Shown here piece by piece: positions 1 through 8,256 of a stretch of DNA of 20,516 nucleotides. A program made the position numbers and the translations under genes. The notes under the pieces were generated by a model. It was not told where the DNA came from, searched no databases, and saw nothing but the letters and a program-made list of their open reading frames with translations. Position 1 is the stretch's first letter, and every line of letters begins with the position of its first letter. Source of the stretch: CAMCXT01 sp046302715 (GTDB lineage Bacteria; Bacteroidota; Bacteroidia; M30B66); NCBI GenBank assembly GCA_046302715.1, contig JBKCHQ010000145.1:1-20516 (forward strand), given 5' to 3'.

Positions 1-1723
1 ACTCATCGTTTCCAGCACCAAAGATGGCCGGATCAAACCATGCGCACAGAAAAAAGGTTCCGTCTGATACAGGAGCCGCTCCTGTATCATATACGCGCAA
101 CCATAGTGACTCTCCGGGTTGAATGCCGGTAATGTATAACAATTCGCCTTGGCCGGCGAGTGAGTCGTTAGCGCATCCAAATGCCACAATGCTCGAACAA
201 TCGCCAGTGGTGGAGTAGAAAATCTCAGACGATAAATCCATATCCAAGGTACCGGGTGCCATTTGAATAATCATGGCCGTATCTGAAGCAATTAGTTCAA
301 ACCAAACATCATCGGTATTGATTCCACCGCACTGTGATGCAGGATTTGATCCTGTAGCACCCGTTAAGGTGGATGTTACAGGACTGCATGAAGTTCCCGC
401 CTCAATGACAGTTGAAGTGAAACACTCGTCGTTTACAGCGCCCGAACCAAAGGAATCATACACACAAAAATCATAATCCTGATTTGCGGCGATATTTCCA
501 GATCCGTCGTATAAGCGCACATAATAACGTGTACCGGCCACGGTAGGCGTAATCAATAAAGACTCCGCAAATCCTTCCAATTCAAAATCCCCACAACCCA
601 AATTTGTTAAGTTAGCGCAGTTTGGGCCCTCATATGCTTCGGCAATCGGATTGGTCAGCCCAAATGGCGTTATATCGAAAAATATAGAATCTGAAAGTGC
701 GGTAAACGTGTACCATGCATCTGAGGCTATTTGACTGGAGCAATCAAAACCCAATCCGGCATCAGCATTAAATTCGCCGAAATTACCTCCTATAGGATTT
801 GTACAAGCTGTTGTGGTAGGCAGTTCTATAGCCGTTTCGCAAATATCGCCGGGAATGGCTGGCGTTGAGCCCGAATACACACAGAAAGTAAAATTAGGAT
901 TTACCGCCGCGGCCGTGTAATAGTCAAAAATACGAACATAAACCACAGTACCCGCCGAAGCACCATCGATACCCCAAACCTCTGCCTGCCCATCAAGCGT
1001 TAAATCAACACACGCTAGTTCGGTAAGGCTATTACAATTATTACCTAAAAACACCTGCATTACCGGATCGAAGCCAGTTCCATTAGGTGTACACTCGAAG
1101 TTTACTACAGCCGATCCATCGCACACAAAACGGTACCATACATCGTCGGTATTTGTACCTGTACATGTAGCAGGTGTGCTTGATCCTGTTGCATTCGTGA
1201 GTGTACCCGCTGTTCCGGAGCAGAATGTCCCAACTCCTACATTTGTTGCATTGATACAATTATCGTTTGCCGGCGGATTGCCCGTGCTGCCTGGAGTGAA
1301 GCGACATACTAACGTTGTATTTGTTGCATTGGTTGTACAATCAAATTGATTTACCTGAACAAACGCTACACCGGTAAATGTGGCTGTCCAAGTTATTTTA
1401 GCATCATCACCACAAATATCATCCTGGTAGTCCAGTGCGATAACCGTGTTGGTAGAATTGTACAAACTCAGCTGCGAGTCGTAAGTTGCATTTCCTCCAT
1501 CGGCAACACATAAGGACCATTCATAAATATTTCCCGCTACAACATTATATGCCGAATACTCTCCGGCATAAATAATAGTGGAAACGGGAGTCCAAGTAGT
1601 AGTTGGCGTAATGGTACCCGAAGGATATTGATTATTCAAAAATGTGCATTGAGCATGCGTTGTTTGACCAATCAGCAGAAGTAAAAGAACTAAAGCTGAA
1701 AAAAGATGTAGCGTTTTTTTCAT
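1..1723 (-). CDS. Large secreted repeat protein, N-terminal part (runs off the left edge)
   Basis: The frame is open from an ATG at 1721-1723 to the left edge, giving 574 residues with no stop, so the C-terminus is missing. Residues 1-25 form a signal peptide (MKK, hydrophobic core, cut likely after HAQ). Residues about 26-145 are a separate Cys-containing beta-rich domain. From residue 153 there are three units of about 140 residues, each starting ND/GD-x-C, with a central (T/S)D-x-W-(Y/F) motif and a late (Y/W)-(V/L)-R-(I/L/V)-(F/Y)-D motif; a fourth begins at 572. Such beta-sandwich repeats resemble bacterial pre-peptidase C-terminal (PPC-like) modules of Bacteroidota cell-surface proteins. 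The role is unknown: adhesion or matrix binding is inference. A type IX sorting domain would lie at the unseen C-terminus. The gene lies 59 bp downstream of nadD on the same strand but has its own promoter-like element. Composition is rich in Thr, Asn, Gly and Cys. Confidence 0.85.
   Translation of the reverse strand, partial: MKKTLHLFSALVLLLLLIGQTTHAQCTFLNNQYPSGTITPTTTWTPVSTIIYAGEYSAYNVVAGNIYEWSLCVADGGNATYDSQLSLYNSTNTVIALDYQDDICGDDAKITWTATFTGVAFVQVNQFDCTTNATNTTLVCRFTPGSTGNPPANDNCINATNVGVGTFCSGTAGTLTNATGSSTPATCTGTNTDDVWYRFVCDGSAVVNFECTPNGTGFDPVMQVFLGNNCNSLTELACVDLTLDGQAEVWGIDGASAGTVVYVRIFDYYTAAAVNPNFTFCVYSGSTPAIPGDICETAIELPTTTACTNPIGGNFGEFNADAGLGFDCSSQIASDAWYTFTALSDSIFFDITPFGLTNPIAEAYEGPNCANLTNLGCGDFELEGFAESLLITPTVAGTRYYVRLYDGSGNIAANQDYDFCVYDSFGSGAVNDECFTSTVIEAGTSCSPVTSTLTGATGSNPASQCGGINTDDVWFELIASDTAMIIQMAPGTLDMDLSSEIFYSTTGDCSSIVAFGCANDSLAGQGELLYITGIQPGESLWLRVYDTGAAPVSDGTFFLCAWFDPAIFGAGNDE
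2..1267 (-). repeat. Three-plus tandem protein repeats of about 140 residues
   Basis: Translated units start at residues 153 (NDNC), 292 (GDIC), 431 (NDEC) and 572 (NDE, cut by the edge), a spacing of 139, 139 and 141. They cover about 851-1267, 434-850 and 11-433. Units 1 and 3 are most alike: both carry a Thr/Gly-rich stretch, then a Cys and NTDDVW. Unit 2 reads ASDAWY at the same place and lacks the TGS segment. At DNA level the copies have diverged, so these are old domain duplications, not a fresh array. Confidence 0.8.
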
Positions 1724-1727
1724 GTAT

Positions 1728-1756
1728 CAAATTTAAGGGAGCTAAGGTAATGCGAA
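1728..1756 (-). promoter_or_regulatory. Bacteroidota-type promoter of the secreted repeat protein, abutting its start
   Basis: On the minus strand TAAATTTG (1735 to 1728) fits the -7 consensus TAnnTTTG. TTCG (1756 to 1753), one mismatch from TTTG, lies 17 bp upstream. The last G of the -7 element is 4 nt from the ATG, so transcription would start at or next to the start codon. The signal peptide begins at this ATG, so a later start is unlikely. Confidence 0.45.
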
Positions 1757-1782
1757 TTTTGAAAAGAAAATTAGGGGCTGAA

Positions 1783-2358
1783 TTATTTATAAAAGTTCAT
1801 TTCATCGAGATATTTCCAGGCACGTTCGGGCATGAAACAGCGAACATCTTTACCCTCTGCAATTGCATTTCGAATCATGGTCGAAGACAATTCTATTTGG
1901 GGCGCATCATCAGCCCAATAAACCGAGGGGTGGTTTCGTAATTCGCCGCCATCGTGGCCGATACGGGGGAATACCAAAAGGCGGTAGTGCTCAAGCATGA
2001 CTTCAGCATTGCGCCATTTCGAGAAACCCTCGAGGCTATCGCTACCCATAATGAGATGAAACTGATGCTGCGGATATTTCTCTTCAAGACAGGCCAAGGT
2101 GTGGGCTGTATAAGAAGGTTGCGGCAAACCAAATTCAATATCGCTTGCTTTGAGATAGGAGCAGTCCTCAATAGCCGCCCGAACCAAGGCCAATCGATGA
2201 TAGCCCTTAAGAAGCGACTTTTTCTCTTTAAACGGATTGTGCGGACTTACTACAAACCACACCTCATCAAGTTCGGTAAACTGAGCAAAATATCCGGCGA
2301 TAGCCAAATGACCCATATGTATGGGATTGAACGAACCAAAATAAAGTCCGACACGCAT
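1783..2358 (-). CDS. nadD: Nicotinate-nucleotide adenylyltransferase NadD
   Basis: 191 residues, a normal length for the family. NadD transfers AMP from ATP to nicotinate mononucleotide, giving deamido-NAD, in cytosolic NAD synthesis. The N-terminus shows the nucleotidyltransferase pattern GLYFGSFNPIHMGH, with the HxGH histidines at 14 and 17. The C-terminal SSTMIR motif at 158-163 is the (I/L)SSTxIR signature that binds ATP phosphate. It is the last gene of yicC-gmk-nadD: its ATG lies 3 nt after the gmk stop, so it is very probably cotranscribed and translationally coupled. A long plus-strand frame over the gene is an antisense shadow. Confidence 0.95.
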   Translation of the reverse strand: MRVGLYFGSFNPIHMGHLAIAGYFAQFTELDEVWFVVSPHNPFKEKKSLLKGYHRLALVRAAIEDCSYLKASDIEFGLPQPSYTAHTLACLEEKYPQHQFHLIMGSDSLEGFSKWRNAEVMLEHYRLLVFPRIGHDGGELRNHPSVYWADDAPQIELSSTMIRNAIAEGKDVRCFMPERAWKYLDEMNFYK

Positions 2359-2361
2359 GAC

Positions 2362-2928
2362 TTAAATCGCCAAAAATTCGTTGACTATGGCCAACGCATC
2401 AAACTTGGCCTTCTCCAGCTCATCGTTAATTAAAACCTGATCGGCATGCTTCTCGTAGCTCATTTCGCGCTCGGCCTTTTTAACGCGCATTTCATAATCT
2501 TTCTGTGTTTCGGTAGCCCTCGATTTAAGGCGCTGAGCCAAAATTTCAAGACTTGGCGGGCGAATAAAAATCAATAAAGCCCTTTTGCCATAATGCCGCT
2601 TTATGTTTAGCCCACCCTCAACGTCCACATCAAAAATTACATGATTACCCCGATTCCAAATTCTGTCTATTTCATTCTTAAGGGTGCCGTAAAAGGTTCC
2701 TGGATATACTTCTTCCCACTCAAGAAACTCACTACGTGCTATTTTGGAGGTAAACTCATCGGTTTCGATAAAATAATAATCGAGGCCGTTGACTTCGTTT
2801 GGACGTTGTTTGCGATTTGTTGCGGAAACAGAAAATTCCATCGAAGGAATATTCTCAAGAATATGCCTCACAATGGTAGTTTTTCCGGCTCCACTCGGAG
2901 CACATATAATAATGAGCTTCCCTTTCAC
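2362..2928 (-). CDS. gmk: Guanylate kinase
   Basis: 188 residues, close to the usual size of about 190-205. It phosphorylates GMP (and dGMP) to GDP using ATP in the cytosol. The P-loop is APSGAGKTT at residues 10-18. The GMP-binding region follows, with SVSATNRKQRPNEVNGLDYYF and the EWEEVYPGTFYGT segment, both characteristic of the family. DVDVEGG matches the DxDxxGG motif. The start overlaps the yicC stop by 4 bp (ATGA), and nadD follows after 3 nt, so it is the middle gene of a tight operon. Confidence 0.96.
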   Translation of the reverse strand: MKGKLIIICAPSGAGKTTIVRHILENIPSMEFSVSATNRKQRPNEVNGLDYYFIETDEFTSKIARSEFLEWEEVYPGTFYGTLKNEIDRIWNRGNHVIFDVDVEGGLNIKRHYGKRALLIFIRPPSLEILAQRLKSRATETQKDYEMRVKKAEREMSYEKHADQVLINDELEKAKFDALAIVNEFLAI

Positions 2929-3785
2929 GCAATATTATTGAGTTGTTCCTTAATCTTTTCAAGTTCATCTTTCATTAATACCACCAGCTTTTGTATGCCT
3001 GCATGATTGGCTTTTGAACCAATGGTATTGATTTCGCGCCCCATTTCCTGGGCTATAAAACCTAACTTACGACCATTATTAGCGCCTTCCTGCATCGCCT
3101 CTTTAAAGTGAACGCAATGAGCATTTAAACGCTGCTTTTCCTCAGATATATCGAGCTTTTCAATGTAATAAATCAATTCCTCTTCAAATCGGTTACGGTC
3201 AAATTCAACCGATAACTGTTCGGCCCTTTGAACAAGTTTGTCGCGCATAGACTCAGAACGTTCGACCTCAAAAACTTCAATTTCAGAAAGATGCTTGGAA
3301 ATATTCTCAACCCGAAACAAAAGTTCAGTTTCTAAGCCCAAGCCTTCCTGTTTGCGAAATGCGTCTGTTTGCATCAATGCCATTGCTAAAGCATCTTGAA
3401 AAGCACTCCAATCAGAATCCGCCAACTCTTCTTCTTCTTCCACCAATGCATCAGGTAACGAGAGTAACGCAGAAAACAGCTCATTTGTAGGGGTGTCTAA
3501 ACTTTTTGCAAGTCCTTTCATGCTTAAAAAACGCCTTTTAAGCAAGTCCTCATTGATTTCCACATTGCCCGAGGCCTGTTTCACCACAATAAAACAATCA
3601 ATTTTACCGCGCTCAAGCACCGAAGCAATCTGCTGCCTTATTTCAGCTTCGCGACTGCGTAACAGCCCCGGTATGCGCATGTTTAAATCCAGTTGCTTGC
3701 TATTTAGCGCACGAACATCAATAGAAACCTGCTTCGTACCCAGCGAAACCTGTGACTTTCCAAAACCGGTCATGGATTTAATCAT
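2925..3785 (-). CDS. yicC: YicC/YloC-family endoribonuclease
   Basis: 286 residues, the expected size. It begins MIKSMTGFGKSQV, the near-invariant start of the family, which fixes the start codon. The middle contains acidic helical stretches, and the C-terminal DUF1732 part has NDIS-EEKQRLNAHCVHF-like and GRKLGFIAQEMGREINTIGSKAN segments; the last is the most conserved piece of the family. E. coli YicC is an RNA endonuclease affecting small-RNA turnover; the role here is inferred from that. It is the first gene of yicC-gmk-nadD and overlaps gmk by 4 bp. The linkage of yicC and gmk is widespread in bacteria. Confidence 0.93.
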   Translation of the reverse strand: MIKSMTGFGKSQVSLGTKQVSIDVRALNSKQLDLNMRIPGLLRSREAEIRQQIASVLERGKIDCFIVVKQASGNVEINEDLLKRRFLSMKGLAKSLDTPTNELFSALLSLPDALVEEEEELADSDWSAFQDALAMALMQTDAFRKQEGLGLETELLFRVENISKHLSEIEVFEVERSESMRDKLVQRAEQLSVEFDRNRFEEELIYYIEKLDISEEKQRLNAHCVHFKEAMQEGANNGRKLGFIAQEMGREINTIGSKANHAGIQKLVVLMKDELEKIKEQLNNIA

Positions 3786-3789
3786 GGTT

Positions 3790-3797
3790 CAAAAATA
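3790..3797 (-). promoter_or_regulatory. -7 promoter element abutting the yicC start
   Basis: TATTTTTG on the minus strand fits TAnnTTTG exactly and is followed by AACC and the yicC ATG, again a gap of 4 nt. I find no TTTG 17-23 bp upstream; the nearest (3810 to 3807) is only 9 bp away. The element would give a leaderless yicC-gmk-nadD mRNA. The yicC start is secured by family conservation. Confidence 0.4.
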
Positions 3798-3856
3798 AGA
3801 ATTAAACAAACTTTTGGACGGAGCGCGAATACATTTAGCGAGGCTAGGTATGATTG

Positions 3857-5773
3857 CTACAAAGTTTCCCTCAACCAGCGATAAAACTCGCGCTGCCAGG
3901 TCATGGCGTTGTGAGGTTGCAAAATCCAGTGATTCTCATCTGGAAAATACAACAACCGGCTCTTTATACCTTTAAGCTGTAATGCTGTATAGGCCTGAAA
4001 TCCCTGCGACTCGGGCACACGATAATCTAAACCACCATGAATTACCAGCATGGGCGTATCCCAGTTGCCAACACGGTCAATTGGATTAAACTCGTTGTAA
4101 GACTTTTGTGCGGCGGCATTATCTTTTTCCCAGTATGCTCCGCCCATATCAAAATTGGTAAAAAACAACTCTTCAGTGGTGCCATACATACTCTTTAAAT
4201 CAAAAACACCTGCATGCGCTATGAACGACTTGAAGCGTTTCTGATGAATTCCCGCCAGATAAAACACCGAATATCCACCATAGCTGGCACCGATGCATCC
4301 CAAGCGACTTTTATCGACATAACTTTCTTTCGCCACCTCATCAATAGCACTCAAATAATCTTTCATTACCTGACCGCCCCAGTCTTTGCTGATGGCCTCA
4401 TTCCACTGTACACCATGCCCTGGCATACCCCGACGGTTAGGCGCCACCACGATATATCCGTTAGCTGCCATTAACTGAAAATTCCAACGGAAGGAATAAA
4501 ACTGCGTAAGTGCCGATTGCGGACCGCCCTGGCAATACAATAGCGTGGGATATTTTTTCGACGGATCGAAATTGGGCGGATACACCACCCAAACGAGCAT
4601 GTCTTTACCGTCGGTAGTTTTTACCATGCGACGCTCAGTACGGCTTGGTGAAACCCCAGCGTATGCAGCATCATTAACGTGAGTGAGTTGCTTAAATTCT
4701 TTGGTCTTGAGGTGATAGGTGTACAGTTCGGTAGCATGGTTCATATCGGTTCGGGCCAACACCAGTAATTCGCCCGATTGCCCAATGATATCGTTGATGT
4801 CGAAATCGCCGCTCAGCAAAGGCCTTACTACCGGAAGTTTCTTGGTGAGGCCTGGATAATCGACTTCCATTAACTGATGGGTACCGTTTACCGGCGCAAT
4901 GAAATAGATCTTTTTCCCATCTGCCGCCCAGCGAAAGGATTTTACGGTGCCGTCCCAAGCCTCGGTAAGATTGATAATCTTCGCCCCTTTTCCAAAGCCT
5001 TTAACAATGATGTCGTTCTTGTCGGCTTCAAACCCATCGCGCTTCATGCTCAACCAAGCCAGATCGTTATTTAATGAAAATGCCGGATCGGTATCGTAGC
5101 CCATGCGACCTTCGGTTAAGTTGATAGTGGTACCAAGATTTACATCATATTGATACAAATCGGTGTTGGTGCTTAACACATAATCTTTCCCGTATTTCTT
5201 TTTGCACACATATACAATGGTATTTCCGTCGGCACTCCAGGTATAGTCTGATTCATCGCCCATAGGAACCGTTGGAGAATCGTACTTTTCGCCTTTCATA
5301 AGATCGATACCGCCTTCGGTTTTACCGTTCTGGAGATTGTATAAAAATACGTGATTGTATTTGCCGTCTTCCCAGTAATCCCAATGGCGGTGGTGCAAAT
5401 CGTCGTAAATCTGCGCCGAGGTATTAGGCAAATCGGTGTAGATGTCTTTGCCGAAAACATTCTCCAGCTTCACCGATTCGTGACCCAATTTACGTTTACC
5501 ATCGGGCGAAATCATGCGATCAGAAACTCGGTCGCCTAAGGAATCAAGTTTAATGGCTTCACCCCCTTTAAGCGGAATTTGAAACAGTTCGGATTTATTT
5601 TTACCACTTGCAACATCGGTGCGGCTTACCTTATATACCAGCGACTGACCGTCTTTAGTGATACCAACAGCACTTACACGCCCCAATTTCCAAAGCGTTT
5701 CGATGGTTAATGGTGCCTGGGCAAAGAGACTACCGGCAATAAATAAAAACGGGAGAATAAATATTTTTTTCAT
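3857..5773 (-). CDS. Exported S9-family (prolyl oligopeptidase / DPP IV-like) peptidase
   Basis: 638 residues with an N-terminal signal peptide (MKKIFILPFLFIAGSLFAQ), so probably periplasmic or surface-exposed. Residues about 20-385 are a WD-like beta-propeller (repeated D-x-D/S-W-S-A-D-G type strands such as YTWSADGNTIVYV). Residues about 390-638 are the alpha/beta-hydrolase domain. The catalytic triad is visible: Ser497 in GASYGGY, Asp583 in GGLDYRVP, His615 in DENHW. S9 enzymes cleave oligopeptides, often after proline or alanine; the specificity here cannot be told. It lies 36 bp after eamA and 71 bp before yicC on the same strand. A weak promoter-like TATCTTCG (5799 to 5792, one mismatch) sits 18 nt before the ATG. 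Confidence 0.92.
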   Translation of the reverse strand: MKKIFILPFLFIAGSLFAQAPLTIETLWKLGRVSAVGITKDGQSLVYKVSRTDVASGKNKSELFQIPLKGGEAIKLDSLGDRVSDRMISPDGKRKLGHESVKLENVFGKDIYTDLPNTSAQIYDDLHHRHWDYWEDGKYNHVFLYNLQNGKTEGGIDLMKGEKYDSPTVPMGDESDYTWSADGNTIVYVCKKKYGKDYVLSTNTDLYQYDVNLGTTINLTEGRMGYDTDPAFSLNNDLAWLSMKRDGFEADKNDIIVKGFGKGAKIINLTEAWDGTVKSFRWAADGKKIYFIAPVNGTHQLMEVDYPGLTKKLPVVRPLLSGDFDINDIIGQSGELLVLARTDMNHATELYTYHLKTKEFKQLTHVNDAAYAGVSPSRTERRMVKTTDGKDMLVWVVYPPNFDPSKKYPTLLYCQGGPQSALTQFYSFRWNFQLMAANGYIVVAPNRRGMPGHGVQWNEAISKDWGGQVMKDYLSAIDEVAKESYVDKSRLGCIGASYGGYSVFYLAGIHQKRFKSFIAHAGVFDLKSMYGTTEELFFTNFDMGGAYWEKDNAAAQKSYNEFNPIDRVGNWDTPMLVIHGGLDYRVPESQGFQAYTALQLKGIKSRLLYFPDENHWILQPHNAMTWQREFYRWLRETL

Positions 5774-5809
5774 GGGTTAAAATTGAGTGTTCGAAGATAC
5801 ATAAAAGCT

Positions 5810-6715
5810 TCAGTTTTGCGATTTTTCTTGCGATTTAACGGGAGCTGCTGAAACCATATAAACGCCCGAAAACACAAGCAAAGCAGCAATTATAAAGGAG
5901 GAATGTAAGCTGTCTTTTCCCAACGACAATGCAATTAATGAAGCAATGAAGGGTTGTGAATACACGTATGCGCTGACTACCGAAGCACTTACCGAAACCA
6001 AGGCATAAGCATTTAATAAATACGCGAGAAAGGTGGTGCCGATGACGACAAATGCCACCAGATACATAATATATTCAGGCATTCTATTCCATTGAACGGC
6101 ATTAAATTGCTCTATTCCAAATGGCGCCACCATTAGCAAACCAGGAAGAAACACCCAGGTCATTACGGTTATAACGCGGTACTTAGCCATGAGCTTACGC
6201 ACCAAAACGAGGTATAGCGAATATGATAGTGCATTAACCAGAATAAAAAAATTTCCCAGCGGAACATTGGTCCCTTCGGCTGTTGCATCGCGATTGACCA
6301 GTAATACCAGGGCACCCAGTAAGCCCAATACAATTCCTATCGTTTTCCGCAGGGTAATTGCCTCACGAGCAATGAGCGCGGCTGCCAGCAGTACCAATAT
6401 CGGATTAGCTGTTAAAATAATGGAAGCCTGAATGGGTGTGGTTAGGCTCAATCCTTCGAAAAACATCAACTGATTTACCGCTACACCTGTGGCTGCGCAA
6501 AGTAAAAATCGGGTAGTGTCTTCGCGCTTTGGCCATTCGGGTTTTAACATCCACAAGAGCCCGAAAAGCAATACTGCACCCGTTACACGAATCAGAATCA
6601 TTCCCGATGGCCCAATGTACTGCGGAACCACTTCTTTAGCCAATGAATAATTGGCGCCATAAATAAGGTTTGCGCCCAAAAGGGCTAAATGGGCTTTAAG
6701 GTGAAGTTTGTTCAC
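5810..6715 (-). CDS. EamA-family (drug/metabolite) transporter
   Basis: 301 residues with about ten hydrophobic segments and two EamA halves, the usual 10-helix inner-membrane topology of the DMT superfamily. The first half holds LLGANLIYGANYSLAKEVV, typical of the N-terminal EamA signature, and the TANPILVLLAAALIAREAITLRKTIGIVLGLLGALVLL segment that closes the first repeat. The second half repeats it with YVYSQPFIASLIALSLGKD. The substrate cannot be predicted. The start codon is GTG at 6713-6715, chosen because it gives the short charged leader before the first helix and there is no in-frame ATG nearby. It follows the GIN-domain gene by 61 bp and has a promoter-like element and a dyad of its own. 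Confidence 0.9.
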   Translation of the reverse strand: MNKLHLKAHLALLGANLIYGANYSLAKEVVPQYIGPSGMILIRVTGAVLLFGLLWMLKPEWPKREDTTRFLLCAATGVAVNQLMFFEGLSLTTPIQASIILTANPILVLLAAALIAREAITLRKTIGIVLGLLGALVLLVNRDATAEGTNVPLGNFFILVNALSYSLYLVLVRKLMAKYRVITVMTWVFLPGLLMVAPFGIEQFNAVQWNRMPEYIMYLVAFVVIGTTFLAYLLNAYALVSVSASVVSAYVYSQPFIASLIALSLGKDSLHSSFIIAALLVFSGVYMVSAAPVKSQEKSQN

Positions 6716-6740
6716 GTGCCAAAATTAAACGCATTGGCAC
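6716..6740. promoter_or_regulatory. Inverted repeat over the eamA promoter (possible operator)
   Basis: GTGCCAA at 6716-6722 and TTGGCAC at 6734-6740 are perfect 7-bp inverted copies separated by 11 bp. The dyad covers the whole -7 element and touches the GTG start codon. It has no following T-run, so it does not look like a terminator. A repressor site is the simplest reading; a hairpin in read-through RNA from the upstream operon is the alternative. Confidence 0.35.
6720..6727 (-). promoter_or_regulatory. -7 promoter element abutting the eamA start
   Basis: TAATTTTG on the minus strand fits TAnnTTTG exactly; 4 nt (GCAC) separate it from the GTG start codon. No convincing TTTG lies 17-23 bp upstream. 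The predicted mRNA would be leaderless with a GTG start. Confidence 0.4.
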
Positions 6741-6776
6741 ATAAAAACCCTTTAGGAAAACAATTGTTTTTTACCG

Positions 6777-8231
6777 TTAAAAACCAGTAATGCGGCACCC
6801 CACCGAAAAGGGAATTAAGCTGGGCCCCATGTTTTTACGAAAAAACTCATTGAGCGAATAGTTTGCAAACACTAAGAAATTGCCATACCCGAGGCGCACT
6901 GAGGCATTTGCTCTAAAGGGCTGGGTATTAAAATCGTTGTGCAAGCGGCTCTTCGATTGATCGCCATTTACTTCGATTTTTCTTTTGTTGTACGAAGCAA
7001 ATTGCCATCCTCCCGTAACCCCGGTTGCCAGAAATAGGCGCTTATTCTTTTTGATGGGATTGCTCGCAAACGTTAAGTATAAGGGAGCATTAATATACGC
7101 CACTGTATATTTTGATTTAAGGTAATTAATCTCAGGCTCATTAGTTAATACCAGATTATCGTCTACGTTACTCATCTTAATATTTTTATCGAAGCGATAG
7201 TTATTAATCTCAGTGCCTAAACCCGTTACGAGCGTAACATTATTGCGAATTAACTTTGCCCTTGCTTCCCAAAAATTAAAGTTCACCACGATCGATTTAC
7301 CATAATTGAGACTGTAATTTGAGTTGAGGCTGTCCATATTAAATGAATTATCGGAGTTAAGCCACCCATTTATTCCCAATTCAAACCCCGACCAAATTTT
7401 AAGTTTTGATTTGCGTGCCGTAGACTTTTTTCCTTTTTCAATGCCTTTTTCAAAGTCTTTAAGGATATCGTCTCCAATTTCGTTTTCAGAATCTATAATT
7501 TCAAGGTTCTTATCCAGGATAATAATCTCACGATTGCCTAAATAGACACGTGTAGTATCGGAATCATCTAATTTATTCAGTTTTTTAAGCGCGCCGCTTC
7601 CTGTTACAGCAACATCAACCTGAGCAGGATTTCCGGCATAATACAACGTACCCGATCCGCTAACTGCACCTTTTAACTGGTCCTTACAATTTACCTTTGC
7701 ATCGGCGGATCCACTCACATTGGCCGTTGTAGTATTGGCATATAGCTTTTGTGCCAGCAAATCACCCGAACCACTTACCAATGCATTTAAGTCGCTGGTA
7801 TTTCCGGCAAGCTTTACATCCGATGTGCCGGTTACCTGACACTTGGTTAGCGCACAGTTTAAAAGTAAATTAATATCGCCTGCACCCGATGCGTTAATGG
7901 ATAGATTATCGCCTTTTAAGGTATCGCTGCTGTATAGTTCGGCCGTTCCGGCAACATCAATTTCAGTTAGCGATGTTACTCCAAGGTAAATGGCATCGGC
8001 ACTTCCATTGATAGTAAGCTGGTCGCCCTTTATCGAATACTCTATGCTTTTTGCATCGGCCGATTTAAAGCTGATATACGGTTGCTGCGTTTGCTTCAAA
8101 AAAACGGTGGTTTCGCCTCCCATACTGAGGCGCGTGAAGGGCTGGAGATCTTTCTTAATTAATTCTCCATCGTTTTGTGCAATACATAGAGAACCGGCTA
8201 AAAATGACAGGCAAAAAAAGAGCGTTTTCAT
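6777..8231 (-). CDS. GIN-domain (DUF2807) protein fused to a predicted outer-membrane beta-barrel
   Basis: 484 residues from the ATG at 8229-8231. A longer frame opens at 8297, but only this ATG starts a signal peptide (MKTLFFCLSFLAGSLCIAQ) and it clears the upstream gene by 25 bp. Residues about 22-220 are a head GIN domain: short beta-helix repeats with SGAGD, GTSDV, SGSGD, GSADA and SGSG motifs. Residues about 245-277 are a charged linker (EKGIEKGKKSTARKSK). Residues about 278-484 alternate polar and hydrophobic strands with aromatic girdles and resemble the small outer-membrane barrels (PorT/OMP_b-brl type) of Bacteroidota, with a C-terminal Phe as in many outer-membrane proteins. It is the third gene of the ECF sigma operon and is probably an envelope output of that system. 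Its function is unknown. Confidence 0.85.
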   Translation of the reverse strand: MKTLFFCLSFLAGSLCIAQNDGELIKKDLQPFTRLSMGGETTVFLKQTQQPYISFKSADAKSIEYSIKGDQLTINGSADAIYLGVTSLTEIDVAGTAELYSSDTLKGDNLSINASGAGDINLLLNCALTKCQVTGTSDVKLAGNTSDLNALVSGSGDLLAQKLYANTTTANVSGSADAKVNCKDQLKGAVSGSGTLYYAGNPAQVDVAVTGSGALKKLNKLDDSDTTRVYLGNREIIILDKNLEIIDSENEIGDDILKDFEKGIEKGKKSTARKSKLKIWSGFELGINGWLNSDNSFNMDSLNSNYSLNYGKSIVVNFNFWEARAKLIRNNVTLVTGLGTEINNYRFDKNIKMSNVDDNLVLTNEPEINYLKSKYTVAYINAPLYLTFASNPIKKNKRLFLATGVTGGWQFASYNKRKIEVNGDQSKSRLHNDFNTQPFRANASVRLGYGNFLVFANYSLNEFFRKNMGPSLIPFSVGCRITGF

Positions 8232-8256
8232 GTGAAATAATTTTAAGGGTAAGTGT

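Noticed and set aside
1954..2433. Plus-strand frame of 159 residues opposite nadD and gmk
   Set aside because: Antisense to two genes with clear catalytic motifs; no recognisable domain, signal or promoter.
6757..6770. 14-bp palindrome AAAACAATTGTTTT after the GIN/barrel gene
   Set aside because: Without a loop and with an A/T stem it is a poor terminator; such A/T palindromes arise often in AT-rich gaps. Kept only as a side remark to the eamA dyad.
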